Assembly: GCA_013368315.1 (NCBI GenBank)
Contig: JAACJM010000308.1
Span: 1-64,000, forward strand
DNA: 64,000 nt
Direction: 5' to 3'
DNA from: Tetrapyrgos nigripes
Lineage: Eukaryota > Basidiomycota > Agaricomycetes > Agaricales > Campanellaceae
The notes beneath the pieces are model-generated. The model was not told the origin of the DNA and made no database searches. It worked only from the letters and a program-made list of their open reading frames with translations. Of this stretch, positions 45,199 to 56,879 are shown in pieces (positions within the stretch are counted from its first letter, which is position 1; each line of letters starts with the position of its first letter). The position numbers and the translations under genes were made by a program.

Positions 45199-47028
45199 CT
45201 CTCCATAACAACAGGGCAAGACTTGGCAGAAAACAAAGCAGAGACCAGCGAGTCAGCCCCCAAGAGGAAATGTAACAGGAACTGTAGACGATGAGGTAGG
45301 AAAAAGCTGTATGGACATCTCATTAAAGGCCTGCCAGGTCTGGAGATCATCAGATGGAACTCAGTGATGTGGGTACTTCAAGGTGCTTCGTGGAGGAGGA
45401 ATCATGCAGGACTTAAAAATCATCAATGTCACTTGCAATAGGACTTATTCCTTTTTGGACATCAACTTTAGGCTACTTACAGTTAGGTATTATACTAGTC
45501 TATTCTTTGTAGCCTACTACTTGTATTCACATATTATATAAGCTATGACATTTTGGTCCTGACGTCTCATAGATGTCGTGCCTATGGTGCTCTCACCTCT
45601 TTACTCATGCTGGCTGGGCATCTATCTCTGCCTTGATGCCAGTAGTGTCTGGCCATCTGACCCATGAGACCAGGTCAAACCTTATTTCTCAGCTTGCGAG
45701 GTCACTAGACGGTACCACTCGTCTTCACAGGTCCCAACTCAGTCAATCACCTCAAGCATGTGGCCAGCATTGCATGATATGCCATCAAGAATGATTCTCA
45801 AAACTCCCATCTCTACCATCTATTCCTTGCCATTGGTGAAGTCTTGGATATTCAGTACCAAAGCAAACATCACAATAGCATATTCTTTTCCAAACTCTCA
45901 GATCCAACCACCTTCATCTCTTACCAAGTGATGGTACTGCATACAGCAACATTGGAAAATTGTGATAACACTCACAACTGGGTCTGGTCAATGAAGTGAG
46001 GCACTTTACACCATGTTCAAGGACAGCTTGTACATCAACTTGCACTTCTGGAAAGCCAACATATATTTTTCAAAGTGACGTATTACATGCTCTTGGGGTG
46101 GCAATGCTACAGGCTCTTGAAGATGGCCTCCAAATCCCAACTTTCCCATACACTGAACCTGGAGGATAGGCATGTTTTGTATGTGAGTCAGATGACGGAA
46201 AGCAATGACATATCATAGATTCAACAAACCAAAAGTGTACTCATTGCATGCCACCTCTTCCTCTCTCCAACCTTGCACAGTGTATCATCAAGCATGTGGG
46301 AGCCCACATACTCTTTGATCTCACAGTAGTGTAGTGGTCCACTGTCCCTATTCAACACATGGCAGCAAGGGTTCAACATTCCTATGACACTGGTTCAATC
46401 CTTGTGAGTTAACACCCTAGACACTCCAGCTTCTACCATTACTGATTGCTGTGCCCACCTTTCAAACACCCCATGCCTGTCTTACTCCATTTATATCACC
46501 AGCTGCTAATCAGCTACTGATCACTTCATGTCAATAAGACCACATGGTCAGAAGGTCCAGGCTTGCTGATGGGGGTGGTGTCTCTATGGCCACCTGAGTG
46601 TGGTGCCCTGAAAAAATGGATAGCTATGAAGCCCAGCAGCATGAATGATATTGCACTGTGGTATAGATGGGATAGATGGTGTGGTGTGAGAAGGAGAAAA
46701 TCTGAGATAAGACAGCCCAGCATGAAAAGGAATCTTACTATATTCTATAATTACATTTCCAGCCACAGGATTACTATATCCTGTTATTTCAACTCTCTCA
46801 TGTCTGATAGAACTATGTAGGCACATGTATTTGGTAGACCCTACCATATGCCTTAGCACAATAAAATAAAATAAAAAAAACATCAATCCAATGACAGAAC
46901 CCTGTACCTGACCAAAAAGGGAGATCAGATTGACTGGGCTAGAAGTAGCTGTTCAAACCTTATGAAGTTCAAATACCAGCATCAAGTCCATGTTCTGATG
47001 TTCCAAAACATTGCCCTGAGGATTTTGG
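45199..47028. other. Undetermined stretch
   Basis: Short frames (for example 45573-45794, with LTHETRSNLISQLARSL) lack recognisable domains. No repeats with clear ends were found. Confidence 0.35.
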
Positions 47029-47033
47029 ACATA
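47029..47033. repeat. TSD ACATA, left of solo LTR G
   Basis: ACATA precedes TGTAAAG and is repeated at 47878-47882 after CTTAACA. Confidence 0.9.
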
Positions 47034-47877
47034 TGTAAAGCCTGTGCCTTTCCATAACTCCTTCCAACCATTTCTGAATACTTTCCATTTCATTTCTGAT
47101 TCATATCTGAGTTGCCACAAACCTGTTTATCCTATCCGAGTCATTGGATAGTAACCAGACAGCTTGCATTTAAGGATGTTCACTGGTTTTTGGCGGGTTT
47201 TATGTAATCATGATGTTGAGCTTGAATGTGCAAAATTTTTGAGCCCAGATATGACCAAGATATGACAAAAACAAGTTTTGGTACAAATTGTTCCAAAAAG
47301 TGATGTCACACTGAACCAAAAAAGGATTTCAAACCCTATGGTTTGGACCCACAGGTTTTGTATATGATTTTGTGCCTGCAGGTGAGTGGCTGTACCTAAG
47401 AAGCCACCAATCTTGTTTTAATCATAACCCAGTCAATTCTTGACCATTTTGGATGCTACTAGGCTCAAAAATTTCATACATTCAAGCTCAACATTGAAAA
47501 ACCTGTGAACATCCTTACTCACATTCATACTTCTCACATTTCTGTTTCATATCTCACAGCACCATGTGCTCCCCTTCCTTTTCTTTCTAAAGCAAATCGA
47601 GCATTCCCTTTGTCAATAATTATTTTAGTTATATTATCCTTCATATCTGATTCTTTCCTATCTCGTTTCCATACAATTCCGATGTAGTACTTAAGCTAGC
47701 TTAATTCTGTTAGACAACTGGTGAGGTGGTACTAATAGTGCTATTGACTTTCTGTCTTGACTTCCCAGTCGTTCCCTGTCCAGTTCTGTCCAGATTCATC
47801 ATTGTTCCACTCTTTCCCAAAGACCTCCACCTGGGTCCATAGTGTTTCCTAGCACTAGGATCTGCCTGGACTTAACA
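47034..47877 (+). repeat. Solo LTR G, element C family, with a nested MITE
   Basis: It begins TGTAAAGCCTGTGCC and ends TGCCTGGACTTAACA, flanked by ACATA on both sides, so it is a true solo LTR. Its length (844 bp) is explained by the 343-bp insertion at 47173-47515. The conserved stem-loop block near 47690 is shortened. Confidence 0.9.
47173..47515. mobile_element. 343-bp MITE with TA target duplication (Tc1/mariner-like)
   Basis: TIRs start AGGATGTTCAC[TA]GGTTTTT. After a small left-side insertion they continue with GTTGAGCTTGAATGT and AAATTTTTGAGCC, about 60 bp in all. TA flanks both ends (47171-47172 and 47516-47517). No ORF is present. Confidence 0.85.
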
Positions 47878-47882
47878 ACATA

Positions 47883-48443
47883 CAATTTTGTGGCACATAT
47901 GAAGAACAAGCATCAGCACTTGGATATGGAGCAGGTCAGTGAAAAGGAACATGGGCAAATCATCACAAAGAGATTAAGAACACAATCTATATTTCAGAAG
48001 CTCACAGCTCTAGATTGGCAGTATCATTCATAAAATAAGTGGATGACACTCTTACCAGGGAAAGTATCAGAGAATCTTGCATTGGAGATGATTAATCTGA
48101 ACCAGATGACGTTCAGTCCTTGTAACCTGCTAAAGCCAAAAGGATCATGATCATTGACTCAGATGAAGAGAGAATCAATGAGCCAGATACTCACATAGCA
48201 ACTGATGAGTCTTCAGCACTCAAGTATGTTGATTATCCTGTTGTTAAGTGATTGGTCAATATGTTCTAAATGGAATTTTGAATAGAGACTTTCAAGAATC
48301 AACTTCAGCAGCCAAGGTTCAATCTACTCATGAGGAAAGCCACACTGGAAGAAAATCCCTGTAAATATGCTGCCATACAGGGGTATTACAGCAGCCTTAC
48401 TATAAGTCGTTCAATAAGTAATACACCTTACATTACAGGAGTA
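47883..48443. other. Undetermined stretch with foldback-family fragment
   Basis: From about 48360 it resembles the arm of the foldback at 40487-40649 (TGCCATAC, GGGGTATTACAGCAGCCTTACTA). No gene is seen. Confidence 0.4.
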
Positions 48444-49042
48444 TGTTAAGTTCAGGCAGATCCTAGTACTAGGAAACACTATGGACCTGGGCAGAGGTCT
48501 ATGGGAAAGAATGGAATAATAATAGATCTGGGTGAAACTGGACAGGAAGAGGATAGACAGGAAGAGGGAGGATCTGGTTGGAAAGATTGGAAAGTCAAGA
48601 TGGAAGGTTAATGGCACTATTAGTACCACCTCACTAGTTGTCTAATCGGAATCAATCAGAAAAGATAGGAGACCAGCTAAATTGATTTTAGACTTAAGCT
48701 ATCTACTACAAAGTTGCTAGCTTAAGTACTATATTGGAAGTATATGGAGTGAGATAGGGAATTATCAGAAATGAATATGGAAACTACTGGAAAAGGTAAA
48801 GACAAAGGGAAATGCTTAATTTGCTTTGGAAAGAAAAGGAAGGGGAGCACAAGGTGCTATGAGATATGAAGAGGAAATGAAAGAAGTATGAATGTGAGCT
48901 GTCCGGTTAGTATCCAATATGAGTTGGATAGGATCTGATGGGAAATGTAAACTAAATGGATTTGTGGCAACTTGAAAATGAATTGGAAATGAAAATGAAT
49001 CAGAAATCAAATGAAATGGAAAGGGAGTTATGGAGTATTACA
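48444..49042 (-). repeat. Solo LTR H, element C family
   Basis: On the plus strand it begins TGTTAAGTTCAGGCAG and ends GGAGTATTACA. It includes the inverted stem CTTAAGC ... GCTTAAG near 48690-48730. Flanking 5-mers (GAGTA, AACAC) do not match, so its edges or history are uncertain. It appears to lie within foldback-family sequence. Confidence 0.82.
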
Positions 49043-49326
49043 AACACATATATTTTTCAGAACAATCCTGTAAGACTGCTGTAAATCAGGGTGGATTATA
49101 GCAACATTTCAGTGTGACATAGTGTCACAGTAATACATTCTGTAATACTGCTGAGAAATACAGAGGTATTTCAGAGTGACACTGGTGTCACAGTTTTCAC
49201 ATATAGTGATCTATTCTCTGTGACATGTGGTTATCAGATAATTACTCTGTAGCTTTCACATGACTAGCTCTATTGATGCACTCATTATTTCATCATATCA
49301 CATCATACTTAGTGGTTACTTCTTCA

Positions 49327-49572
49327 TCATATTGCTTGCACTGTTTCAGGAGGTAGATCACTAGGAATTTTCAGTTTCCTTTTACTTCTCCTTGTCTTTC
49401 TCTTTTGTTTTTGAACTGCTTTTGATGCTCCAGAGGATGTCGAAACATTTGAGCCATCGGATAACTCAAAGAGGTCTGAGCCATTGAATGAGTCATAAGT
49501 AGGTGTGGTAGACTGCTCAGGAGTCAGAATTGGAGTTACATCTACTGAGTTAAAAGCAGGGAGATCTTGCAC
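49327..49572 (-). CDS. Hypothetical Ser/Thr-rich fragment with basic tail
   Basis: The frame reads LFELSDGSNVSTSSGASKAV followed by KQKRKTRRSKRKLKIPSDLP and a stop. It may be the last exon of a gene extending to about 49700. The basic stretch could be a nuclear localisation signal. No family is recognised. Confidence 0.3.
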   Translation of the reverse strand: MQDLPAFNSVDVTPILTPEQSTTPTYDSFNGSDLFELSDGSNVSTSSGASKAVQKQKRKTRRSKRKLKIPSDLPPETVQAI

Positions 49573-50079
49573 TGCATCAAGAGTGCCAGGATTTGGTTCT
49601 TGGAGTTTTTCAACAGCCCTGTAGCAGTGATTAGATCACAGGTCCAGGCTGCAAAGATGTTAGCAAAAGAGGTGGATAGGAGGTGGCATACCATTTTTTC
49701 CATCTGTTCACCTAGTGAGAAATAAAAGGAATATCAATGTCTCAAAAAAACTTGAGAGAAGTGATTGATGGAGAGAACAGACGGGAAAGAGGTGACACCA
49801 TGCTCACAACAGAGTGCTCCAGGACTGCACACAGAGGGAGCTACAGGTCATTTGCAGACTTGAGCAGTGGAAACAATGTTATAAGGGAAGTAAAGGGGTA
49901 TGCACATGCATGACAGGAACCTTGAAGTGAAAATGAAGAAACTTGAACGCCAGTCGAACATAGAATCATGTGACCATGCTGCTGCCAAACAACGACATGC
50001 AGTGCCTTGCATGCCACTTTCTCAAAACACCATGGGCTGCAAGGGATACAAGAAGCAGAAAACAAACAAACTCAGAAAG

Positions 50080-50822
50080 ACAAAGGATACTTTTTAGGCT
50101 CTCCCCTGGAGCTGTTTGAGTTGCATTTCTCCCAGTACCGAGACTCTTTTGGCAACTGTGGGGACTTCTGGGCAGAATTTTGGGGAGAATACAAGAGCAA
50201 CTATCCATGTACATTGATGAGCACAGAGTTAAGGGAGGTGCAGGAGATTATGGTCAGGCACAATATTGATCAAGTGGAGAAGAAGGCAATCAAGGCCCTA
50301 GAAGCTGATGAGGATGATGAAGATGATGAAGATGATGACAAAGATGAACACGCAGCTTTGAGGCCAGTTGCCGGTGTTGCCAAGTTGTCTGCTAATGCGC
50401 CCATTGTCGCCAGCATGCCCACAATCACAGCCAACATGTCTATCACAGCCAGTGCGTCTGTTGCGCCCAACACGTCTACATTCACGGTGAATGCATTTCC
50501 AAACAAAAATGACATGTTGATAACACCCAAAGGACTTCCCTCCCTATTGATGACTCACTTGTGTCTGGGCCAACTGTGTCTGGTCCATCTATGTCTGATC
50601 CCAACACCAATCCAATCCTAGTGCCAATCCCAGCGCCAATCCTGGAGCCTCTGATAGCTGCAGAGATGCTAACTTCAATGCTTTCAAGAAGCCACAGAAA
50701 GCCTCAAAGAAGAAGGAAGGGCAAAAGGAAAAGGAACCTGTAGTAGAGGAGAAAAAGAAGAGGCGGAAAGCTATACCCAGGACAGACGAAAAGAACATCT
50801 TGCTGGTTAGGGCAGCTTCTAA
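50080..50822 (+). pseudogene. Unrecognised acidic/basic protein gene, left part (interrupted by LTR D and element C)
   Basis: The text runs YFLGSPLELFELHFSQYRDS, GDFWAEFWGEYKSNYP, ELREVQEIMVRHNIDQVEKK, an acidic run EADEDDEDDEDDDKDEH, Ala/Thr-rich repeats (ITANMSITASASVAPNTS), then in another frame DANFNAFKKPQKASKKKEGQ and KKKRRKAIPRTDEKNILLVRAASNE, possibly spliced at GAG/GTAGGT (50826). At least one frame change lies near 50540. Solo LTR D begins about 100 bp later and the gene may continue at 59361. No family is recognised. Confidence 0.45.
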
Positions 50823-50924
50823 TGAGGTAGGTTTATCCAGCACTTTGCAAAGGTTGTTCTCATACTCTTCATAGAAAGTCAGCCAATGGTTCTCAACTCG
50901 CACGCAGTCTAAAGAGAACAGCAT

Positions 50925-50929
50925 GCAGT
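50925..50929. repeat. TSD GCAGT, left of solo LTR D
   Basis: It is repeated at 59361-59365 on the far side of the nested insertions. Confidence 0.85.
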
Positions 50930-51090
50930 TGTCAAGTCCATGTGGATACCCAATGCTAGGAAAAATCAAGGATCCGGATGGAAGTCTTGAGTGGATTGGA
51001 TGAAGATTCTGAGTGGATCCAGATAGGAAAGAGCTTATAAAGATAAATAGGGATTTCAGTCGGAAAGACTGGGAAGCTCTAGGGAACCAT
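50930..51090 (-). repeat. Solo LTR D, left part (split by element C)
   Basis: It starts TGTCAAGTCCATGTGGATA, a diverged version of the element C LTR end (TGTTAAGTCCGGGCGGATC), and breaks at ACCAT, the target site of C. The right part is 59002-59360. Confidence 0.82.
51086..51090. repeat. TSD ACCAT, left of element C
   Basis: ACCAT precedes TGTTAAGTCC and is repeated at 59002-59006. Confidence 0.93.
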
Positions 51091-51711
51091 TGTTAAGTCC
51101 GGGCGGATCCTAGCATTAGGAAACACGTCAGACCTGAGCGGAAGTCTTATTGGGGTTTTAGAAAAGGATGAAGACGGAACTGGGCGGAACCGGTAGTCTC
51201 TTGAGAATGAAGTATAGGGAAGATACGGAATGGAATCTGTTAGGATAGTGCTTTGTTGTCTGAAGTCGGATCAAGTTAAGAGACCAGCTAATTCAATTTT
51301 AGACTTAAGCTATCTACTACAAAGTTGCTAGCTTAAGTACTACTTCGGAAACTATCAGAATGAATAGGAGTAAGATAGGAATGGTTCGGAAATGAAGGAA
51401 AAGCAGATGGTGCTATTGGAGATGGATGGAGTACTGCGGAACGAAGTAGAAACAAAGTGGAACAGATTGGAGATGAAATGGAGTAGCTTTGGAGATTAGA
51501 TACGAGCTATCCGGTAGTTATCCGAAATGAATCACGAGTTCCTGGATGGGATCCGTGTGTGGAGATTAATAGTGGAGCTCGGATATGAAATTGGAAATGA
51601 ATGATCGGAAAGTGTTCGGGATGGAAGGGAATGAAGTTCAAAATAAAAGGAAAAGAAGTTCGGAAAGAATCAGATACGATCGGAACGATATACGGAAGCA
51701 TAGATATTACA
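51091..51711 (-). repeat. 3' LTR of element C (621 bp)
   Basis: On the plus strand it runs TGTTAAGTCC to TAGATATTACA. It contains the conserved inverted stem CTTAAGC/GCTTAAG near 51302-51340. It lies upstream of the antisense gene start, so it could influence that gene's transcription. Confidence 0.94.
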
Positions 51712-51929
51712 GTATTCCCCTCTTAGGCCTTGAGCCCTCGAGAGGCATGGAAACGAATAGTAATCCGTCGGAATGAAGTTGAAAGGACAATAGAAAAAAA
51801 ATAGAAAAGGGGTGGACCCTGGAAAATGAACAATGGAATCGGAAACAAATGGAAGCGATCTAAATTAAGTAATTTGTAACGAAATGAGCAGGAAACAATA
51901 AGGATGGTCCGTGCGCGTATTCGAAAACG

Positions 51930-51937
51930 TATAAAAG
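51930..51937 (+). promoter_or_regulatory. TATA box of the antisense gene in element C
   Basis: TATAAAAG lies 46 bp upstream of the ATG at 51983, and nothing comparable is nearby. It points to a dedicated plus-strand promoter inside the element. Confidence 0.7.
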
Positions 51938-51982
51938 GGAGAGGTCCTCGGAAACATAGCAAAACCAACTTCACCGTTATCA

Positions 51983-52994
51983 ATGTCTTCTACCACCTCT
52001 TACGTTCCCCTTGACGTTTCCAAGCTCCTGACGGAGTATATGACCGAATGGACAACGTCCAACACAAAACCTCCGGCTCCTGTGCATCCCGAACCTTTGG
52101 TGGAGAAAACGATTGATGATAGTATGAGGGTAACGGAAAAGCATCGGGTCCGCCAGGATAACAAGAATGGTACGTGACCAGTTTTGAATTGGGTTTTCCA
52201 CGGATGCTAACGGAATCAACTTTAGCTTGACAAGCATATGAAGCTCTGATGGAGGAATATGAGGCTGCAGAGGAGTTGATGGAGTTGTGGTTGGAGCAGC
52301 AGAAGGATGCGGAAAAGGCGAAGAAGGAGGAATTGGAGGCTGAAGAGGGAAAACGGCTGGAGGAATGGGCAAGGAAGGAGAAGAAACGGATGGAACGGAC
52401 GGAACGTGGTCCAGAGGTAGAGATGGAGCATTCCGATGCGGGCCCGTCAGAGAAGGCGAGAGGAAAGAGGAAAGCAAATCCCAGACCGAGTAGTCCTCGT
52501 GCGGCTCGGAGGCGACGTAGGGACGAGGGATCTGGGGATGAAGACTCGGAGAGTGAGGAAGAGGTTGAGGTGGAGAAGGGAGAGGCATATGCCGAGGTAC
52601 GTTTGTCTTTCCGTTTTTTCTTTACCTTCGGATTTTGACTTTTATTGTATAGCGGTGTTCCCGATGTACCCGACTCGGTGTGGAGTGCACGTCCCAAGGC
52701 GATGGGAAGCGTGCTTGCGAGTCCTGTGCGGCATCACGCGTGGGGTGTAGCTTCACCGGTCGGAAAGCCCTCCTTCCCAACGTCTTGACCCTTTGTGCCA
52801 TACAGTTGGCCCAACTCCGTCGTATAATTCATATAGGGAATGTTCTGGAAGCGATGGCGGAATCGTTGAACATCCCGCTTCCCAAAATGGAGGATGAGGC
52901 AAGGTTGCTAGACATGCCGGATTCGGTCGGGAAGCCGAAGAAGAAAGGAAAGGGGAAGAAACCGAGGTCAAAGGCAGTGGTAGAGGAAGATTGA
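51983..52994 (+). CDS. Spliced Zn2Cys6 zinc-cluster protein antisense to gag-pol of element C
   Basis: Three exons, 51983-52169, 52235-52596 and 52653-52994, joined by GT-AG introns of 65 and 56 bp, give an intact 296-codon frame. Residues 1-60 start MSSTTSYVPLDVSKLLTEYM. Residues about 63-125 form a charged coiled coil (EEYEAAEELMELWLEQQKDA). A basic, Ser-rich nuclear-signal-like region follows (KRKANPRPSSPRAARRRRRD), then an acidic run. Exon 3 opens with CSRCTRLGVEC, nine residues, then CESCAASRVGC: C-x2-C-x6-C-x9-C-x2-C-x6-C, the fungal zinc-cluster spacing for DNA binding. A helical stretch (LAQLRRIIHIGNVLEAMAES) and a Lys-rich end follow. It converges on pol, ending 225 bp from the pol stop. 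A role in regulating the element or its host is inference. Confidence 0.85.
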
Positions 52995-53219
52995 GGAAGG
53001 AACGGTTGCGCGCCGGACGCGATGGACAAGAATATTTGTATATAGATTTTTTTGTAATGGATACTCGACCGGACCCGGATGGGAAAAAAATTTTGTTGGA
53101 ACAAATTTCGGGTGAAGTTAAGATGCGATCGGGGTAAAAGGAAAAATTGAGAAAAATTAGAATAAATTGAAATTAGTGAAGAGCGCTGGAAGGGACGGAA
53201 AATGTCGGAACAATAAGGA

Positions 53220-56200
53220 TTAAGATGAAATTGGAAGAGGACCGGGCTTGTTCAGATTTTTCTGATGATACTCATCTATAGCTTCTTCGGCTGTCAGCTC
53301 ATCTGCGGGAAGCCAGGAAAATTCTTCATCGGTGCCTTCATAACCAGACCATTGTACCAAATAAAGTAGAGGACATTTCCGACGGCGCCGATCAATTTTC
53401 GAGTCTAAGATTTCAGTGATTTCGTATTCAAGTTCACCTTCAATTTTGACTGGAGCAGGTGGATCTGGGATACGATTTGGAATCGTATTCGGGACAGCGG
53501 GTTCTAGTTGGGACACATGGAAAACAGGGTGGATCCCATGGAGATAGTCAGGGAGCTTTATGGCATAAGAAAGAGAGCTCGGACGAGAGATAACTTTGAA
53601 TGGACCAAGGAATTTCTCGGAGAACTTCAGAGTGGGTCTTGTAGTTTTTATGTGTTTGGCAGACACAAAAACCTCGGAACTGATAGGGATTTCTGGTCGG
53701 CCTGTACCTTGTAATGTTTCTGAGCTTCTGGAATCTCATCCCGAAGGAAACCATGCAGTTCCTCGAGATTGACAACGAAATGTCGGGCGCGTTCGGAAGC
53801 GAGATTGTAGTCGGGATGAACTGTTAAGTTTGGGTGAAACCCTTTATTCATGAAGAAGGGTGTGATTCCGGTGGAAGCGTTCGGAGCGTTATTGTAAGCG
53901 AACTCAGCGATGGGAAGTAAGGAAGACCAATTATCCTGTTGGTAAGAACAATAGATCCGGATGTACTGCTCGAGTGTCTGATTCGTGCACTCGGTTTGTC
54001 CGTCGGCTTCCGGGTGATAACCCGAAGTGAAATGAAGTTCCATATTCAAAGCTTTTCCTAAGGATTGGAAAAAATGGGAAACGAATTCGGAACCGCGGTT
54101 GGAAGTGACATGGTTAGGAACACCATGCTTAGAAAAAACATGAATAACGAATAGTTCCGAGAGCTGTTCCGATGTAATGGTATTGTGAGTCGGAATGAAG
54201 ATTCCTTGTTTGGATGCACGGTCCACAATTACTAGGATTGCTGTGTATCCGTTGGAATCTGGTAGTTGTTCGATAAAATCCATGGAAATCGAGTCCCATG
54301 GACGGACTGGCACGGGAAGTGGTTTTAGGAGACCATAAGGACGATGTCGACGAGGCTTGTTACGACCACAAACCGTACAGGAAGCGACATAATCCCGAAC
54401 GAATTCTCGGACCTTTGGCCAGGTATAGTGGCGTCGGATAAGGTCAAGTGTCCTGCTAGGGAATGGTCGTGGTATTGTCGCAAAACTTGAAGTCTAAGGT
54501 CGGAAGCACCAGGAACGAATATCCTATCGTCCAAGCGTAATAACCTGGATTCATCGAGTTTCCATCAGGATGATGGGGAATCCTTAGCTAATTTGAGACC
54601 GGTTTGTGATTCCGGATTGGAAGCGTAGGATTCTCGGATTGTTGATAATGGATGCATGGAGTATGGCTCGGAGTGATTCAGAAAGTTGTTCTTGGGTGAA
54701 GACTGGGCGGAAATTCTGCGGATTAACCTTGGCGTAGTTGCTATCCCCCATTGTCTAGTGAGTGAGTCGGGTTTTGCACCTAATTTACCTGGTCGGAACC
54801 AGATAATAAGATTGAAGGCGGAAAGATACTCGGACCATCGGACTTGTCGTCGTGTTAGAATTTTGGTGGTTGAAAAATATTCCAAATTCTTGTGGTCGGT
54901 AATGACATCGATAGGGGATCTGGAGCCTTCCAAATAGTGTCGCCAGATTCGGAAAGCTTCCTTGTCGTGAACATCGTAATTGAGTTCAGCGGATTGTAAG
55001 GTGTGTGAATAGAATGCGATGGGATGAATCTCTCCGGAATCGTACTGGAGAGAGAGGATTGCGGCGATAGCGTAGTCGGAAGCGTCGGTTTCGACTATGA
55101 TCTTTTGGTTCGGAACCCAATGACCAAGGATCAGAGCAGAAGTAAAAGCGTGCTTAAGGTAATCGAAAGATTCCTGACATGCCTGCGTCCATTTCCACTG
55201 GGTAGTCTTTCGGGTGAGACGGGTTAAGGGTACAACGATATCCGAATAATTGAAGATGAAACGTCTGTAAAAATTACAGAAGCCAAGGAAAGATTGTATA
55301 TCCTGGACCTTCCGAGGAACAGGCCATTCTAGGATAGTTCGGATTTTGGAAGCATCCATTGTTAACCCTTCAGGGGAGAGAATGTAACCTAGATACTCCA
55401 CGGTATCAATGGAAAAGAAGCATTTTTCGGGATTGACGAAGAGTCCGTGCTCTCGGAGCCGACGGAATACTTCGCAAACATGCTTCTGATGATCCTCCTC
55501 ATTGTCGGAATAGATCAGGACATCGTCAAGATAAACGATGACAGTGACGTCGAGGAGATCCTTGAGGATGTCGTTGATAAATCGCTGAAAAGCGGTGGGA
55601 GTGTTGCTAAGACCAAAAGGCATCACTTTCCATTCGAAGGATCCATAATGGGTCCGAAAAGCGGTTTTCCATTCATCCCCCTCGGCGATGTGGACCAAGT
55701 GGTAAGCGTGACGGAGATCCAACTTGGTATAGATTTTCGCACGCCAGGGAGTGTCTAAAAGCTCGGAAATAAGTGGAAGCAGATACCTATCCTTCTATGG
55801 AAGTCAACGCAAAGCCAAAGCTCTCCGTTTTTCTTCTTCACAAAAAGGACCGGAGCCGTGAAGAGTGAGGATGAAGGTTTAATAAAACCTATAGTCAGAT
55901 GTTTGTCGATAAATTTTCGTAATTCTCCTAATTCCCTGTCGGATACCGGATAAATCCGGGCAATCGGCAGAGCCGCACCTTCAACAAGGTCAATCTTGAG
56001 GTTGTAGGGGCGATGCGGAGCCAGTTTATCCGAAAGTCTTTCGTCAAACACATCGGAATAGTCAGCTAAATATTCGGGAGCCTTTGGATAAGATGGGGTT
56101 TCTGAATTTGAGGCTTTCGCATGAACCTCAGCATCCGAAGTTAACCGGAGTGCCATTGGTTCAAGCTGATCCTGTTTGCAACAGCGAAGGAAAGCTGCTG

Positions 56201-56740
56201 CTCCAATGATGCTAATGCGGGTGTCGTCAACGGAAGATGCCATTTGTGATACGGAAGGATAGAAATAGATGGGTTTGTACGGCCATGATGTTTTAGAACG
56301 AATGGGTGGCATTACAGCTGGAAGTGGTTTGGAAACTGGAGAATCCGGGTCAGCCTCTGAGGGCGACACACAGGGTCCAGAGCTCAGAGTGACAGCAACC
56401 AGTTCGGGGTCATGGAAATCAATGTTTCCTTTTACCCAGTCAACCGACAGGTTGTAGTGGGAAAGGAAACTATATCCGAGGACTCCCTTACAAGTTGAGT
56501 CGAGATTAGTGACGTAGACGTCAAGAGGAATTTGTCCCCCCTTCGGAAAGTAAACAGAAAGTCGGCATACTTTATTCAGGGTGCAGGGTACGGAACCGTC
56601 AAGTAAGCGTAGACGAACGGGAGGAATGGAAAGGGTAGGTAGGGAATGTTCGGAAACGTAAGTAGAATCGATAAAACAATCTGAGGAACCAGAATCCAAA
56701 AGCGACGGAAACGAAATGGAAAGTTCGGGTTTAGTATATG
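53220..56740 (-). pseudogene. pol: Pol polyprotein of element C (protease, RT, RNase H, integrase, chromodomain), broken
   Basis: Protease: MDSGSSDCFIDS (about 56690). RT: APVLFVKKKNGELWLCVDF (55810), a short deletion and frameshift where RLNEITIKN-type text is expected (about 55790), then KLDLRHAYHLVHIAEGDEWK and VYLDDVLIYSDN (55520), the catalytic motif. RNase H: VETDASDYAIAAILS. Integrase: SCTVCGRNKPRRH (54360, zinc region in a shifted frame), MDFIEQLPDSNGYTAILVIV, GVPNHVTSNRGSEFVSHFF and GYHPEADGQTE. Chromodomain: EYEITEILDSKIDRRRRK, YLVQWSGYEGTDEEFSWLP. Frame breaks lie near 55790, 54460 and 53665. It cannot be translated as one protein. Confidence 0.93.
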
Positions 56741-56879
56741 ACGGAATAGAAAGTGGAATGACTAAGGATTTGATGGAAAGAGCGGCGGCGTTGAGAGTAA
56801 CCTCCTGATTGGCACGATCCCAGTCAACGCAACTCCGACCTCGTGCCGAGGCATCAGAGTCGCTGACTATTTTGGAGAC

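Noticed and set aside
48439..49047. TSD for solo LTR H
   Set aside because: Flanking 5-mers GAGTA and AACAC do not match, so no duplication is claimed.
51990..52697. 235- and 202-codon minus-strand frames opposite the Zn2Cys6 gene
   Set aside because: They are shadows of the plus-strand exons: Ser/Pro-rich composition mirrors Glu/Arg codons, and the plus strand has a TATA box, ATG, introns and the zinc cluster.
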